Shown one piece after another: positions 8,295 to 16,466 of a stretch of DNA of 64,000 nucleotides. Made by a program: the position numbers and the translations under genes. Within the stretch, counting starts at the first letter, position 1; each line of letters opens with the position of its first letter. The notes beneath the pieces were generated by a model. That model was given only the letters and a program-made list of their open reading frames with translations, did not search any database and was not told the origin of the DNA. The stretch comes from a candidate division WOR-3 bacterium (GTDB taxonomy: Bacteria > Hydrothermota > Tepidihabitantia > Tepidihabitantales > CAIPLT01), in the NCBI GenBank assembly GCA_039801505.1, contig JBDRUV010000004.1, positions 1 through 64,000 of the forward strand, read 5' to 3'.

Positions 8295-8330
8295 GTATGT
8301 ATGAAGTAATCACAATCTATATCTATAACT

Positions 8331-8385
8331 ATGATACAAAATTATTTTGATAATGTAAAGACATTTTTAGGGAGTTTAATTTCAA
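8331..8385 (+). pseudogene. Truncated 5' end of an unknown gene
   Basis: A start at 8331 reads MIQNYFDNVKTFLGSLISN and then runs into the GC-rich repeat element beginning at about 8384, where coding character is lost. The nominal ORF continues to 8774 only because the repeat lacks stops in this frame. It is probably the remnant of a gene once paired with the XRE regulator and cut by the repeat. Family unknown. Confidence 0.4.
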
Positions 8386-8627
8386 ATGCCCGCGCACGGG
8401 AGGGCTTGGGGCAAGGGCATTTACCTTTTTTCTTTTCTAAAAATCATCGGCTCGCCCGCGAAGTGGGCATGGCGGGTGGGCAAAAAGGAAGGGGGTCTGG
8501 AGGAAGGAATCTTTGCCCGCCCCATCGTTTGGGGTGGGAAAGCGTTTCCGCAATTCCTGCATCAACAGGAAGGCAAAACAGAAAAATTTTCGTTTTCTTA
8601 ATTGAAAAAATTTTTGCGAGGGGGCGA
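8384..8627 (-). repeat. Right inverted repeat of the arsenic island
   Basis: 8439-8627 is the inverted counterpart of 5938-6127. The element may begin at 8384, where AAATGCCC (8384-8391) pairs with GGGCATTT (8415-8422). In the L orientation the hairpin stem is TTCCTGT-TGAT-GCAGGAA, differing from the left copy by a change that keeps pairing as G-U. CCCCAAACGATGGGG is a better stem here than in the left copy. No protein is supported. Confidence 0.85.
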
Positions 8628-8639
8628 TTAAAAAATGTT

Positions 8640-8720
8640 AAGAAAATTTTTCTGTTTTGCTCGTCGACAGGCGAGCGGAAACGCTGGGCGGGTCAATCGG
8701 CAAAATCCTCTGGATTTTGC
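8640..8720 (+). repeat. Third, diverged partial copy of the repeat element
   Basis: AGAAAATTTTTCTGTTTTGC (8641-8660) and GCGGAAACGCT recur in the left-copy orientation. The segment between them is a different sequence that again folds into a 7-bp hairpin (GCTCGTC-GACA-GGCGAGC). A further 9-bp hairpin GCAAAATCC-TCT-GGATTTTGC occupies 8700-8720. With 8573-8590 of the right copy this forms an 18-bp inverted repeat. Up to 8767 nothing else is visible. Confidence 0.65.
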
Positions 8721-8767
8721 TCAAAGAATGTCCTGACATCGTCCAACAGACACCACTTTGTAGATAA

Positions 8768-9412
8768 ATGCTAACAGCACAAGAAATTAAAAAATTAATC
8801 GGACCATATCAGCATAAGAAGTTAATTTTAGCACCTAAGCACTGCGCGCTTGTAGTAATTGACATGCAGAACGACTTTTTTGATCCGGGCTCACCGGCAT
8901 ATACCGAAAATGCCCAAGAAATTGTTCCGAATATCAAAAGATTAATCCAAGTGGCCCGGGAAAGTAAAATCCCGGTAATTTATACGGCGCATGCGCATCA
9001 GGATCCGAAAATTGACGGCGGTATGACCGCGCTTTGGTGGGATGAAATAAATTTGAAAAAGAGCTTGGTGGAAGGTACGCGGGGCGCGGCAATTATTCCG
9101 GAGCTGGCACCATTACCCCATGAAAAGATAATCTATAAGCATCGTTATTCGGCGTTTTATAATACCGACCTGGAACTTTACTTGCGCGGCCTTAAGGTTA
9201 CGGATTTAATCGTTACCGGTATTATGACCGAGATCTGCGTTGAATCTACGGTCCGCGAGGCTTTTATGCGTGACTACCGAGTATTTGTGGTGGCTGACGG
9301 CACCGCGGCTGGCCAGTGGGAATTACATCTAAATTCCTTAAAGGTAATTGCATATGGTTTTGGATATGTAACTACAACCCAGTCAATTATTCGAAAAATA
9401 AAGACAGTCTAG
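8768..9412 (+). CDS. Isochorismatase-family cysteine hydrolase (nicotinamidase-like)
   Basis: A 214-aa protein with the family's catalytic triad: Asp32 (VVIDMQNDFFDPG), Lys124 (IIYKHRYSAF) and Cys157 (GIMTEICVESTVR), the last next to the conserved cis-peptide region. Members hydrolyse amides or vinyl ethers such as nicotinamide, isochorismate or N-carbamoyl compounds. The exact substrate cannot be told from sequence alone. There is a weak CTGACA/TTTGTA promoter match just upstream (8733-8762), not strong enough to list separately. The gene lies between the repeat elements and the polysaccharide locus and is transcribed with the latter's direction. Confidence 0.85.
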   Translation: MLTAQEIKKLIGPYQHKKLILAPKHCALVVIDMQNDFFDPGSPAYTENAQEIVPNIKRLIQVARESKIPVIYTAHAHQDPKIDGGMTALWWDEINLKKSLVEGTRGAAIIPELAPLPHEKIIYKHRYSAFYNTDLELYLRGLKVTDLIVTGIMTEICVESTVREAFMRDYRVFVVADGTAAGQWELHLNSLKVIAYGFGYVTTTQSIIRKIKTV

Positions 9413-9439
9413 AATACCGCATTGTAGAATAACATATCA

Positions 9440-9468
9440 TTGACTAAATTGTAGTTTTTATTTAAACT
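9440..9468 (+). promoter_or_regulatory. Promoter of the polysaccharide locus, leaderless type
   Basis: TTGACT (9440-9445), 17-nt spacer, TAAACT (9463-9468), then 7 nt to the ATG of rfbA at 9476. There is no SD, so the transcript should begin at the start codon. Confidence 0.7.
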
Positions 9469-9475
9469 TTGAACA

Positions 9476-10210
9476 ATGAAAGGAATTGTATTAGCTGGCG
9501 GCCTAGGCACAAGGCTTTTACCTTTAACTAAGATCACCAACAAACACCTGCTCCCAGTCTATGATCAACCGATGATTTATTTCCCAATCCAAAAACTTGT
9601 CGAAGCTGGGATTAAAGAAATTATGATTGTCACGGGCGGCAATTCTGCCGGGGATTTCTTGCGGCTCTTAAAAAATGGTAAAGACTTTGGTCTCAGACGT
9701 CTTCATTATACGTACCAAGAAGGCGAAGGAGGAATTGCCGAAGCCTTGGGACTTACCGAAGAATTTGCTGAAGGCGAACGAGTGGTGGTAATCTTAGGTG
9801 ATAATATTTTTGAAGATAACCTGACCCCATATATAAGAGAGTACGAGCAGCAATTAAAGGGCGCCAAAATTCTCCTAAAAGAGGTCCCGAATCCCGAGCG
9901 GTTTGGCGTAGCTGAAATCGTTGACGGCCGAATTGTTCGAATCGTAGAAAAACCAAAAACTTTTATCTCCAAATATGCGGTCACTGGGATTTATATGTAT
10001 GACCAAGAGGTTTACGAAGTCATTAAGACCCTAAAGCCCTCGGAACGCGGTGAATTAGAAATTACTGATGTTAATAACTATTATTTAAAGAAAAACGTCC
10101 TAACCTATAATATCTTAAAAGGCTGGTGGCAAGATGCCGGCTCGTCGTTTGAGGCATATTATCGGGCAATCAGTAAAGTGCGCTCTTGGCGACAAAAGCA
10201 AAGTTCGTAA
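9476..10210 (+). CDS. rfbA: Glucose-1-phosphate thymidylyltransferase, short form
   Basis: A 244-aa nucleotidyltransferase with the signature GIVLAGGLGTRLLPLT at the N-terminus, the sugar-binding segment KHLLPVYDQPMIYFP, and ILGDNIFED and EKPKTFISKYAVTGIYMYD further on. It would join dTTP and glucose 1-phosphate to give dTDP-glucose, the entry to dTDP-rhamnose and other deoxysugars. It is shorter than the ~290-aa enterobacterial RmlA and matches the short monofunctional form seen in many bacteria and archaea. RmlB, C and D are not in the window. First gene of a long plus-strand run; polA follows after 3 nt. Confidence 0.88.
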   Translation: MKGIVLAGGLGTRLLPLTKITNKHLLPVYDQPMIYFPIQKLVEAGIKEIMIVTGGNSAGDFLRLLKNGKDFGLRRLHYTYQEGEGGIAEALGLTEEFAEGERVVVILGDNIFEDNLTPYIREYEQQLKGAKILLKEVPNPERFGVAEIVDGRIVRIVEKPKTFISKYAVTGIYMYDQEVYEVIKTLKPSERGELEITDVNNYYLKKNVLTYNILKGWWQDAGSSFEAYYRAISKVRSWRQKQSS

Positions 10211-10213
10211 TAA

Positions 10214-12718
10214 ATGAGCCCAACTAAAACCCAAGCAGATAAGGTTTATCTTATCGATGGTCATTCTTTGGCCTATCGCTCGTATTTTGCATTTATTCGT
10301 AATCCCCTGAGAAACTCTAAAGGAGTAAACACTTCGGCAACCTTTGGTTTTACTAATTCCTTAAAAAAGATTTTCAATACTTTTTCGCCTAAGTATCTTG
10401 CAGTAGTATTTGATTCCGGGAAAGAAACCTTTCGGCATAAACTTTATGTGGAATATAAAAAAGAACGCCCTCAAACTCCATCCGATTTAGTGGCGCAACT
10501 ACCCTTTATAAAGGAAATCGTCAGTGCTTACGGCATAAAAATTTTGGAGATGCCCGGTTATGAAGCCGATGATATTTTAGCTACCGTTGCCCGCAAACTT
10601 TCTCAAAAGGGTCATAAGGTTTATATTATCACTTCGGATAAAGACCTATTTCAACTTGTTAACGAGAACATCTTTATCTACGATGTCTATAAAGAAATTG
10701 TCTATGATGTTCAAAAAACTAAAGAGAAATTCGGGGTTAGTAACCCAGCAAAAGTACGGGAGCTATTGGCCTTAGCTGGCGACACAATCGATAATATTCC
10801 TGGGGTACCGGGTATTGGTCCCAAGCGCGCCTTAGAAATTCTTACCAAATATCAATCTCTAGACGAAGCCCTAGAAAATGACGAGCGGCTTAAAACATAT
10901 AAAGATTTAGTGTCACTGTCTTTAGAATTGGCCACAGTGAAAAGCGACTTGCCACTCCGGGTAGTTTTAAGAGACTTTCGAATTAAAAAACCAGACACTC
11001 CACGACTTATTAAGCTTTTTACAGAGTTAGAGTTTAGCACTTTCTTAAAAGAATTAGCGAATAGCCATCGCATTCGCATATCTCAACCATCATTAGTAGT
11101 TAGTAATCAAGCCGAAGATGCTAACGATAAATTTAGCTTCATTTTTTCTTCTGGTGAGTTGATATTTTACCGTCAAAATCAGATTTTTCGAACCAAAGAC
11201 CCCACAGAAATTAAAAAACTTTTGGGGAGTGAAGTCTTAAAAATCGGTCATGACATTAAAAGCCAAATGCATCTTTTGGCACCTTACGGCATTAAGATTG
11301 CACCACCGTATTTTGATTTAAAAATTGCCGATTGGCTCTTAGATTCCACCAGAAAACGCTATGAACTTTCTGATCTGCTTTTTAGACATTTCCAAATTAT
11401 TTTACCGGAAACCGATCTGTCTGAGACGACCCGATATTTGTTTTTGCTATATAAAAAACTTGAACCGGAACTTGCTTTTCACAAATTACATACCCTCTAC
11501 GAAGAAATAGAAATGCCTACTATTGCGGTGTTATTCAATATGGAACGCCGTGGGATAAAGGTTGATTTAGAACTGTTTAATAGGCTTACCCAAGAGATTA
11601 AGGCTGAAAAGGAAAATTTAAAAAAGAAAATATACGAAGAGGTTGGATTAGAATTCAATCTAAATTCTCCAAAACAACTTTCCCAAATTTTATTTGAAAA
11701 ATTATCGCTCCCAAGAACCAAACGCACCAAAACCGGCTTCTCAACCGATTCCGATGCCCTATCGGAGTTAGCTCTAAAATATCCTATCGCAAAAGATATT
11801 CTGCGTTACCGTGAGCTTTCAAAACTTCAAAATACCTATTTAGAACCAATTGCGCTTTTAGTTCAATCGAAAACCAATCGCATTCATTGTCAGTTCAACC
11901 AAACCCAAACAGCAACTGGCCGACTTTCTTCTTCAGAACCAAACTTACAAAATATTCCAATAAAAGGCAGTCTAGGAGCTAAAATCCGCGAAGGGTTCAT
12001 TGCCGACGAAGGATTTATCTTAATCTCAGCTGATTACTCTCAAATCGAATTAAGAATTTTGGCATACCTTACAGGTGATGAAAATCTTAAACAGGCCTTT
12101 TGGGAAAACAAAGATATTCATGTACGAACTGCCGCTAATATCTTCCATAAGCAAGAATCCGAGGTTACCGAAGAAGAACGCCGCACAGCAAAAATGGTAA
12201 ATTATGGATTAATCTACGGCCTCTCGAGTTATGGCTTAGCTTTTGCTTTGGGAATATCTGAAGAAGACGCTCAAAACATAATTGAAGAATTTCTATCCAC
12301 TCATTATCGAGTTCGGGAGTGGCAAAACGAAGTTATTAAACAAACCAAAGAAACTGGATACGGAAAAACTATCTGGGGACGAATTCGACCTTTTCCGGGG
12401 ATCTATGCCCAAAACCGAATAATTTACGAACAGGCTGTGCGACAAGCAATTAACCATCCAATCCAGGGTAGTGCGGCTGATATTATAAAGAAGACAATGT
12501 GCGAAATTGATAAAGAACTAATTCAGCAGGGCTATAAGAGTGGGCTACTTTTACAAATCCACGATGAACTCCTTTTAGAAATTGAAGAACATCGCGCCGA
12601 TGAAGCTGAAGAACTTATCAGAGAAATTATGTCTCAAAATTATTTAGACGACGTACCTTTAATAGTAAATATTGGACGAGGTAAGAATTGGCGATTAGCT
12701 CACCAAGCAAACGAATAA
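10214..12718 (+). CDS. polA: DNA polymerase I
   Basis: An 834-aa family A polymerase. Residues ~5-280 are the 5'-3' exonuclease (YLIDGHSLAYRSYFA, GYEADDILATVA, TSDKDLFQLV, GDTIDNIPGVPGIGPKRAL). Residues ~300-430 occupy the place of the 3'-5' exonuclease but lack the DxE motif, so proofreading is probably absent as in Taq polymerase. Residues ~440-834 are the polymerase, with motif A (DYSQIELRILAYLTGD), motif B (RRTAKMVNYGLIYG) and motif C (QIHDELLLEI). It fills gaps during repair and removes RNA primers. Its position inside a polysaccharide locus looks incidental. The end overlaps the wecB start by 31 nt. Confidence 0.97.
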   Translation: MSPTKTQADKVYLIDGHSLAYRSYFAFIRNPLRNSKGVNTSATFGFTNSLKKIFNTFSPKYLAVVFDSGKETFRHKLYVEYKKERPQTPSDLVAQLPFIKEIVSAYGIKILEMPGYEADDILATVARKLSQKGHKVYIITSDKDLFQLVNENIFIYDVYKEIVYDVQKTKEKFGVSNPAKVRELLALAGDTIDNIPGVPGIGPKRALEILTKYQSLDEALENDERLKTYKDLVSLSLELATVKSDLPLRVVLRDFRIKKPDTPRLIKLFTELEFSTFLKELANSHRIRISQPSLVVSNQAEDANDKFSFIFSSGELIFYRQNQIFRTKDPTEIKKLLGSEVLKIGHDIKSQMHLLAPYGIKIAPPYFDLKIADWLLDSTRKRYELSDLLFRHFQIILPETDLSETTRYLFLLYKKLEPELAFHKLHTLYEEIEMPTIAVLFNMERRGIKVDLELFNRLTQEIKAEKENLKKKIYEEVGLEFNLNSPKQLSQILFEKLSLPRTKRTKTGFSTDSDALSELALKYPIAKDILRYRELSKLQNTYLEPIALLVQSKTNRIHCQFNQTQTATGRLSSSEPNLQNIPIKGSLGAKIREGFIADEGFILISADYSQIELRILAYLTGDENLKQAFWENKDIHVRTAANIFHKQESEVTEEERRTAKMVNYGLIYGLSSYGLAFALGISEEDAQNIIEEFLSTHYRVREWQNEVIKQTKETGYGKTIWGRIRPFPGIYAQNRIIYEQAVRQAINHPIQGSAADIIKKTMCEIDKELIQQGYKSGLLLQIHDELLLEIEEHRADEAEELIREIMSQNYLDDVPLIVNIGRGKNWRLAHQANE

Positions 12719-13836
12719 AGGTTTTATTTGTTTTTGGTACCAGACCCGAGGCTATCAAACTAGCACCGGTAATAAAAGAATTTCAAAAATTCGGGGACTT
12801 TTTTGAAGTTAAAATATGCGTCACGGCTCAACATCGCGAAATGCTCGATCAAGTTCTTCGGATTTTTAAAATCACTCAGGATTACGATCTTAATATTATG
12901 GAAGAAAACCAAACACTTTTTAGCACCAGTATTCGGGTCTTAAAAAAACTTCAGTTGCTTCTAAAAAAGCTACAGCCAGAATTAATGTTCGTCCAAGGCG
13001 ATACGACTACGGCGTTTATATCCGCCTTATCAGGTTTTTATCTAAAGATTCCGATAGCTCATGTTGAAGCCGGCCTAAGAACTTACGATAAATATGCACC
13101 ATTTCCTGAAGAAATTAATCGCCGACTAATTACCCAATTAGCTGATTATCACTTTGCGCCGACCAGATTAGCATACAAAACGCTTATTAGAGAAGGAATC
13201 CCCAATTCGAAAATATTGATCACCGGTAACACAGTGATCGACGCTTTGCTTTTGGCCCTTAAACTTAATCCAAACTACACTCCGCCAATTCTTAAAAAAT
13301 TACCGCCGAGTAGAAAAATTATTTTGGTAACCGCCCATCGCCGGGAAAGTTTCGGTGTCCCCTTTGAACATATCTGCCAGGCATTAAAAACAATCGTGAA
13401 AGAAAATAGCGACGTGGAAATAATCTATCCGGTACATCCTAATCCTAACATAAAAAAACCGGCTTATAAATTTTTGGGAAACATTGAGCGGATCCATCTA
13501 ATACCCCCTCAAGATTATCTTTCGTTTGCTAAGCTAATGAATGCCTGCTATCTAATTCTTACCGACTCTGGTGGAATTCAAGAAGAAGCACCGGCATTAA
13601 AAAAACCGGTTTTAGTCTTACGAGAAAAGACCGAACGTCCCGAAGCGATTATTGCTGGTACTGCTAGATTGGTAGGAACAACGCCGGAACGCGTTGTCAA
13701 AGAAACCAATCTGCTATTACGGTCTGAAGAGGAATATAAAAAAATGGTAAAGTACAAGAATCCTTTTGGTGACGGTAAAGCTGGCAATCGAATCGTGAAC
13801 TATTTTTTAAATTTAATTGACAAAAGAATAATTTGA
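12688..13836 (+). CDS. wecB: UDP-N-acetylglucosamine 2-epimerase (non-hydrolysing)
   Basis: A 382-aa protein with the WecB hallmarks VLFVFGTRPEAIKLAPV, TAQHREMLDQVL, VQGDTTTAFISAL, HVEAGLRTYDKYAPFPEEINRR, TAHRRESFG and LTDSGGIQEEAP. It interconverts UDP-GlcNAc and UDP-ManNAc, supplying ManNAc or ManNAcA units for a surface glycan. The TTG at 12688 is the only standard start near the conserved N-terminus and has a GAGGT just upstream; it lies inside the end of polA. An alternative start closer to IKVLFVFG would need an unusual ATA codon. Confidence 0.9.
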   Translation: MAISSPSKRIKVLFVFGTRPEAIKLAPVIKEFQKFGDFFEVKICVTAQHREMLDQVLRIFKITQDYDLNIMEENQTLFSTSIRVLKKLQLLLKKLQPELMFVQGDTTTAFISALSGFYLKIPIAHVEAGLRTYDKYAPFPEEINRRLITQLADYHFAPTRLAYKTLIREGIPNSKILITGNTVIDALLLALKLNPNYTPPILKKLPPSRKIILVTAHRRESFGVPFEHICQALKTIVKENSDVEIIYPVHPNPNIKKPAYKFLGNIERIHLIPPQDYLSFAKLMNACYLILTDSGGIQEEAPALKKPVLVLREKTERPEAIIAGTARLVGTTPERVVKETNLLLRSEEEYKKMVKYKNPFGDGKAGNRIVNYFLNLIDKRII

Positions 13837-13851
13837 GCATAAACTTTTACG

Positions 13852-15066
13852 ATGCCATCTATTATCGAGTACATTAAAATTTTATTAAAATATCGAAAGT
13901 TTGTTTTTTACAATGTAATCGTTTTTGCATGTATATCTGCAGTAATAAGTCTTGTTTTACCTCAGAAATTTAAAGCTACCGCACAAATTTTGCCACCAGC
14001 CGAAGAGGCCGACTTATTTGGTGCCCTTTCGGGAATTTCTTTGCCGAAATTAAGCCGGTTGGTAAAAAGTGGCAGCTTTTTTGCTCAATCTACCCCATCG
14101 GATTTGCTTGCTGTAATTCTTCAGAGCCGTACCATTCTTGAAAGGGTTGTGCTTGATAATGACCTTAAAAAAATATATAAGGTCAAAAAAGGTATAGAAC
14201 CAGCGTTAAAGACTTTAGCAAAAGCGACGAAAATAAAAGTCGGCGAAGAAGGTGTAATTGAACTTACAGTTGAGGCTCCAAAAGCGGAGTTGGCAGCTAA
14301 TATTGCAAATAGTTACCTTTTTCACCTAGATAAATTTCTAAAAGAATCGAACATGAGTCGAGGGAAAAACATGAGAATCTTTATCGAAAGACGCCTTGAG
14401 TCTCAACGAGAGGAACTTCGACTGGCCTCTGAATCTTTAAAAGTATTTCTCGAATGTAATAAATTAGTTGCTTTAGATGAAGAAACCAAAGCAATTATTG
14501 AAGCTTATGCACTTTTAAAGACAGAATTATTAAAACGAGAAATTCAATTACAGATTACCAGAGATCTTTCAGGAGAAGATAATCCATATCTTTTTGAATT
14601 AACCCGAGAAATTGAAAATTTTCGGAATGAACTTAAAAAATTAGAAACTGGAGACCCAAAAGTCCGTTCGGGTTTCGGTGTCGGATTCGCGATAGCGTTA
14701 AAAAATTTACCTCAGATTGCCCAGGAATACGCAAAACGACTGCGAGAATTTCGAGTACAGGAAGAAATCTATGCCCTACTTCTTTCGCAGCTTGAACAAG
14801 CTAAAATTCTCGAGGCCCGTGATACGCCAACAATTACTATTTTAGATTATGCACGAGTTCCCGAAAGAAGAAGCTGGCCCAAAAGAAAATTAATCGTAGT
14901 TTTTGCGTGCTTTATCGGTTTTTTAATAAGCACCCTTATCGCTTTAGGAAAAGAGTGGTACTACCGAACAAAAAAAGAATCCAAGGCTTATTTATTTATA
15001 ATCACTACCATTAAACAAGATTTTTCGAACCTTTTTCATAAAATCAAAAAAAACAGTAGGTGCTAA
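13852..15066 (+). CDS. Wzz-family polysaccharide chain-length/co-polymerase protein
   Basis: A 404-aa PCP protein. It has an N-terminal membrane segment (FVFYNVIVFACISAVISLVL, residues ~17-37), a long periplasmic part with coiled-coil segments (RRLESQREELRLASESLKVFLE) and a second membrane segment near residues 345-367 (LIVVFACFIGFLISTLIAL). The N-terminal ATAQILPP motif after the first membrane helix is typical of Wzz/GumC proteins. No tyrosine-kinase domain is fused. It would set glycan chain length with the Wzy polymerase encoded next. The stop overlaps the next start. Confidence 0.85.
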   Translation: MPSIIEYIKILLKYRKFVFYNVIVFACISAVISLVLPQKFKATAQILPPAEEADLFGALSGISLPKLSRLVKSGSFFAQSTPSDLLAVILQSRTILERVVLDNDLKKIYKVKKGIEPALKTLAKATKIKVGEEGVIELTVEAPKAELAANIANSYLFHLDKFLKESNMSRGKNMRIFIERRLESQREELRLASESLKVFLECNKLVALDEETKAIIEAYALLKTELLKREIQLQITRDLSGEDNPYLFELTREIENFRNELKKLETGDPKVRSGFGVGFAIALKNLPQIAQEYAKRLREFRVQEEIYALLLSQLEQAKILEARDTPTITILDYARVPERRSWPKRKLIVVFACFIGFLISTLIALGKEWYYRTKKESKAYLFIITTIKQDFSNLFHKIKKNSRC

Positions 15067-16466
15067 CTCAAAAAGTTTCAGAAATTACAGGCAATTTTTC
15101 AGTTAAACTGTTATTAGTCGCTGTTCTTATCGAGTTAGTAATACTTCTAACATATGCTGTTTTGCCTGCAAAATTAAATATTTTCGTGTATGGCTGTTTA
15201 GTAATTTCTTTTTTTTACTTATTAATTCCTAATCCTGTAGCTGCTTCAATTGTTCTTTCAGTAATCATTGCAATTTTGCTTCCTAAAACTTATGGCCGGC
15301 CGTTAGGAATTAAGTTTGAAGAAATTTTTCCATTGCTTACAGGCTTTTTTTTGCTATTAGAATACTTCCGTGGTGCGCTTAAACTCCGTCCAATAGGAAA
15401 AATAGGACAAGGCCTTTTGTTGTTTTTAATTGTTGCTTTTATATCATTTGCTACTGGTCTGCTTAAGGGACGAAATTCAATTTTAGTGGTCGATGAACTT
15501 TTAATGATGTTGGCCTGGGGATATTATTTATTTGTAGTTGAAGCCAATTTAACTTTTTCTGAACAAAAGTATATTGTTAAAGCTTTAATTTTTGCTTCAT
15601 TTATAGTAAGTCTGTTTTATATATATAAGTTTATAAGTCTTCATGGGCTCACCCGTTTCCGAACGGATCAGCAACACATTTTTAATGTAACGATACCTGT
15701 GCTATTTGCGGTTATTTTATACTACCCTAAAAACTATATAAAAATTCTGGCGGCACTTTTAATGATTCCTATGATATTGGCAGTGTATATAACTTTAACA
15801 AGAGCACTCTGGATTTTTATCCCGTTATCGTTATTGGGACAATATCTGTTTTATATCAAAGAACAAAAGAAATTTCAAACGCTTTTCCGTGGCGTATTGC
15901 CTGTTATTATAATTGTCGCTTTGAGCATAATAGGTCTTTTGGTATTAAACAAATTATTAGGAGTGCAGACCCTGTTGGAAAAACGCCTACAAACTTTTAA
16001 ATTTTTAGAATACGACCCTTCTTTGATGGCCCGAGCTGAGCTTGGCTTATATATATATAAACGCTTGCGCACAGGATTTCTTTTTGGGAGCGGCCTTGGA
16101 GATTTTTTACGGTATCGGTATTTTCCAACTCTAGGACGATTTAATGTTTATTGGCTGGACAATACTTATCTCCAATTACTTTGGAAAACAGGAGTTATTG
16201 GAACTATTCTGTTTTTGCTGTTTTTGTTCCATTTTTTTAAACGCGTGAAATACTTAATGACATTGAGCAATACACCTTTTATTAAAATTTTGGGGACCTC
16301 TCTTTTCTTTTCGTTCTTCGCCTTAGCATTGTCCTCTTTGCAATGCGGAATTCTTATTGGTTACCGTTTTAATTTTGTCTGGGCCACTCTTTTTGCGTTG
16401 GTCGAAATTTGTTCACAGGAATGTAAAAATCGAACAACTAATACTAAAGGTGCTAATACCGTTTAG
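15060..16466 (+). CDS. O-antigen polymerase/ligase-like membrane protein (Wzy-like)
   Basis: A 468-aa integral membrane protein with about 10-12 hydrophobic segments and one larger loop near residues 310-370 (ARAELGLYIYKRL, GSGLGDFLRYRYFPTLGRFNVYWLDNTYLQLLWKTGVIG). This loop pattern and position match the Wzy/WaaL superfamily. The start is GTG at 15060, overlapping the wzz stop (15064-15066). The setting beside wzz and wzx supports a polymerase rather than a ligase. Sequence is poorly conserved in this family, so the specific role is inferred from context. Confidence 0.8.
   Translation: MLTQKVSEITGNFSVKLLLVAVLIELVILLTYAVLPAKLNIFVYGCLVISFFYLLIPNPVAASIVLSVIIAILLPKTYGRPLGIKFEEIFPLLTGFFLLLEYFRGALKLRPIGKIGQGLLLFLIVAFISFATGLLKGRNSILVVDELLMMLAWGYYLFVVEANLTFSEQKYIVKALIFASFIVSLFYIYKFISLHGLTRFRTDQQHIFNVTIPVLFAVILYYPKNYIKILAALLMIPMILAVYITLTRALWIFIPLSLLGQYLFYIKEQKKFQTLFRGVLPVIIIVALSIIGLLVLNKLLGVQTLLEKRLQTFKFLEYDPSLMARAELGLYIYKRLRTGFLFGSGLGDFLRYRYFPTLGRFNVYWLDNTYLQLLWKTGVIGTILFLLFLFHFFKRVKYLMTLSNTPFIKILGTSLFFSFFALALSSLQCGILIGYRFNFVWATLFALVEICSQECKNRTTNTKGANTV

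Noticed and set aside
8640-8767. Search for a direct repeat of the tRNA-Ala 3' end (attR) at the island's right edge
   Set aside because: No match to the 3' tRNA sequence was found by eye, so integrase-type insertion is not supported.
8331-8774. 147-aa plus-strand ORF across the right repeat
   Set aside because: Only its first 19 codons look coding. The rest runs through the GC-rich inverted repeat and hairpins, whose other copy is clearly noncoding.
16357-16449. Longer N-terminus for the flippase
   Set aside because: It lies wholly inside the Wzy-like gene and adds no family-like sequence before the conserved membrane start.
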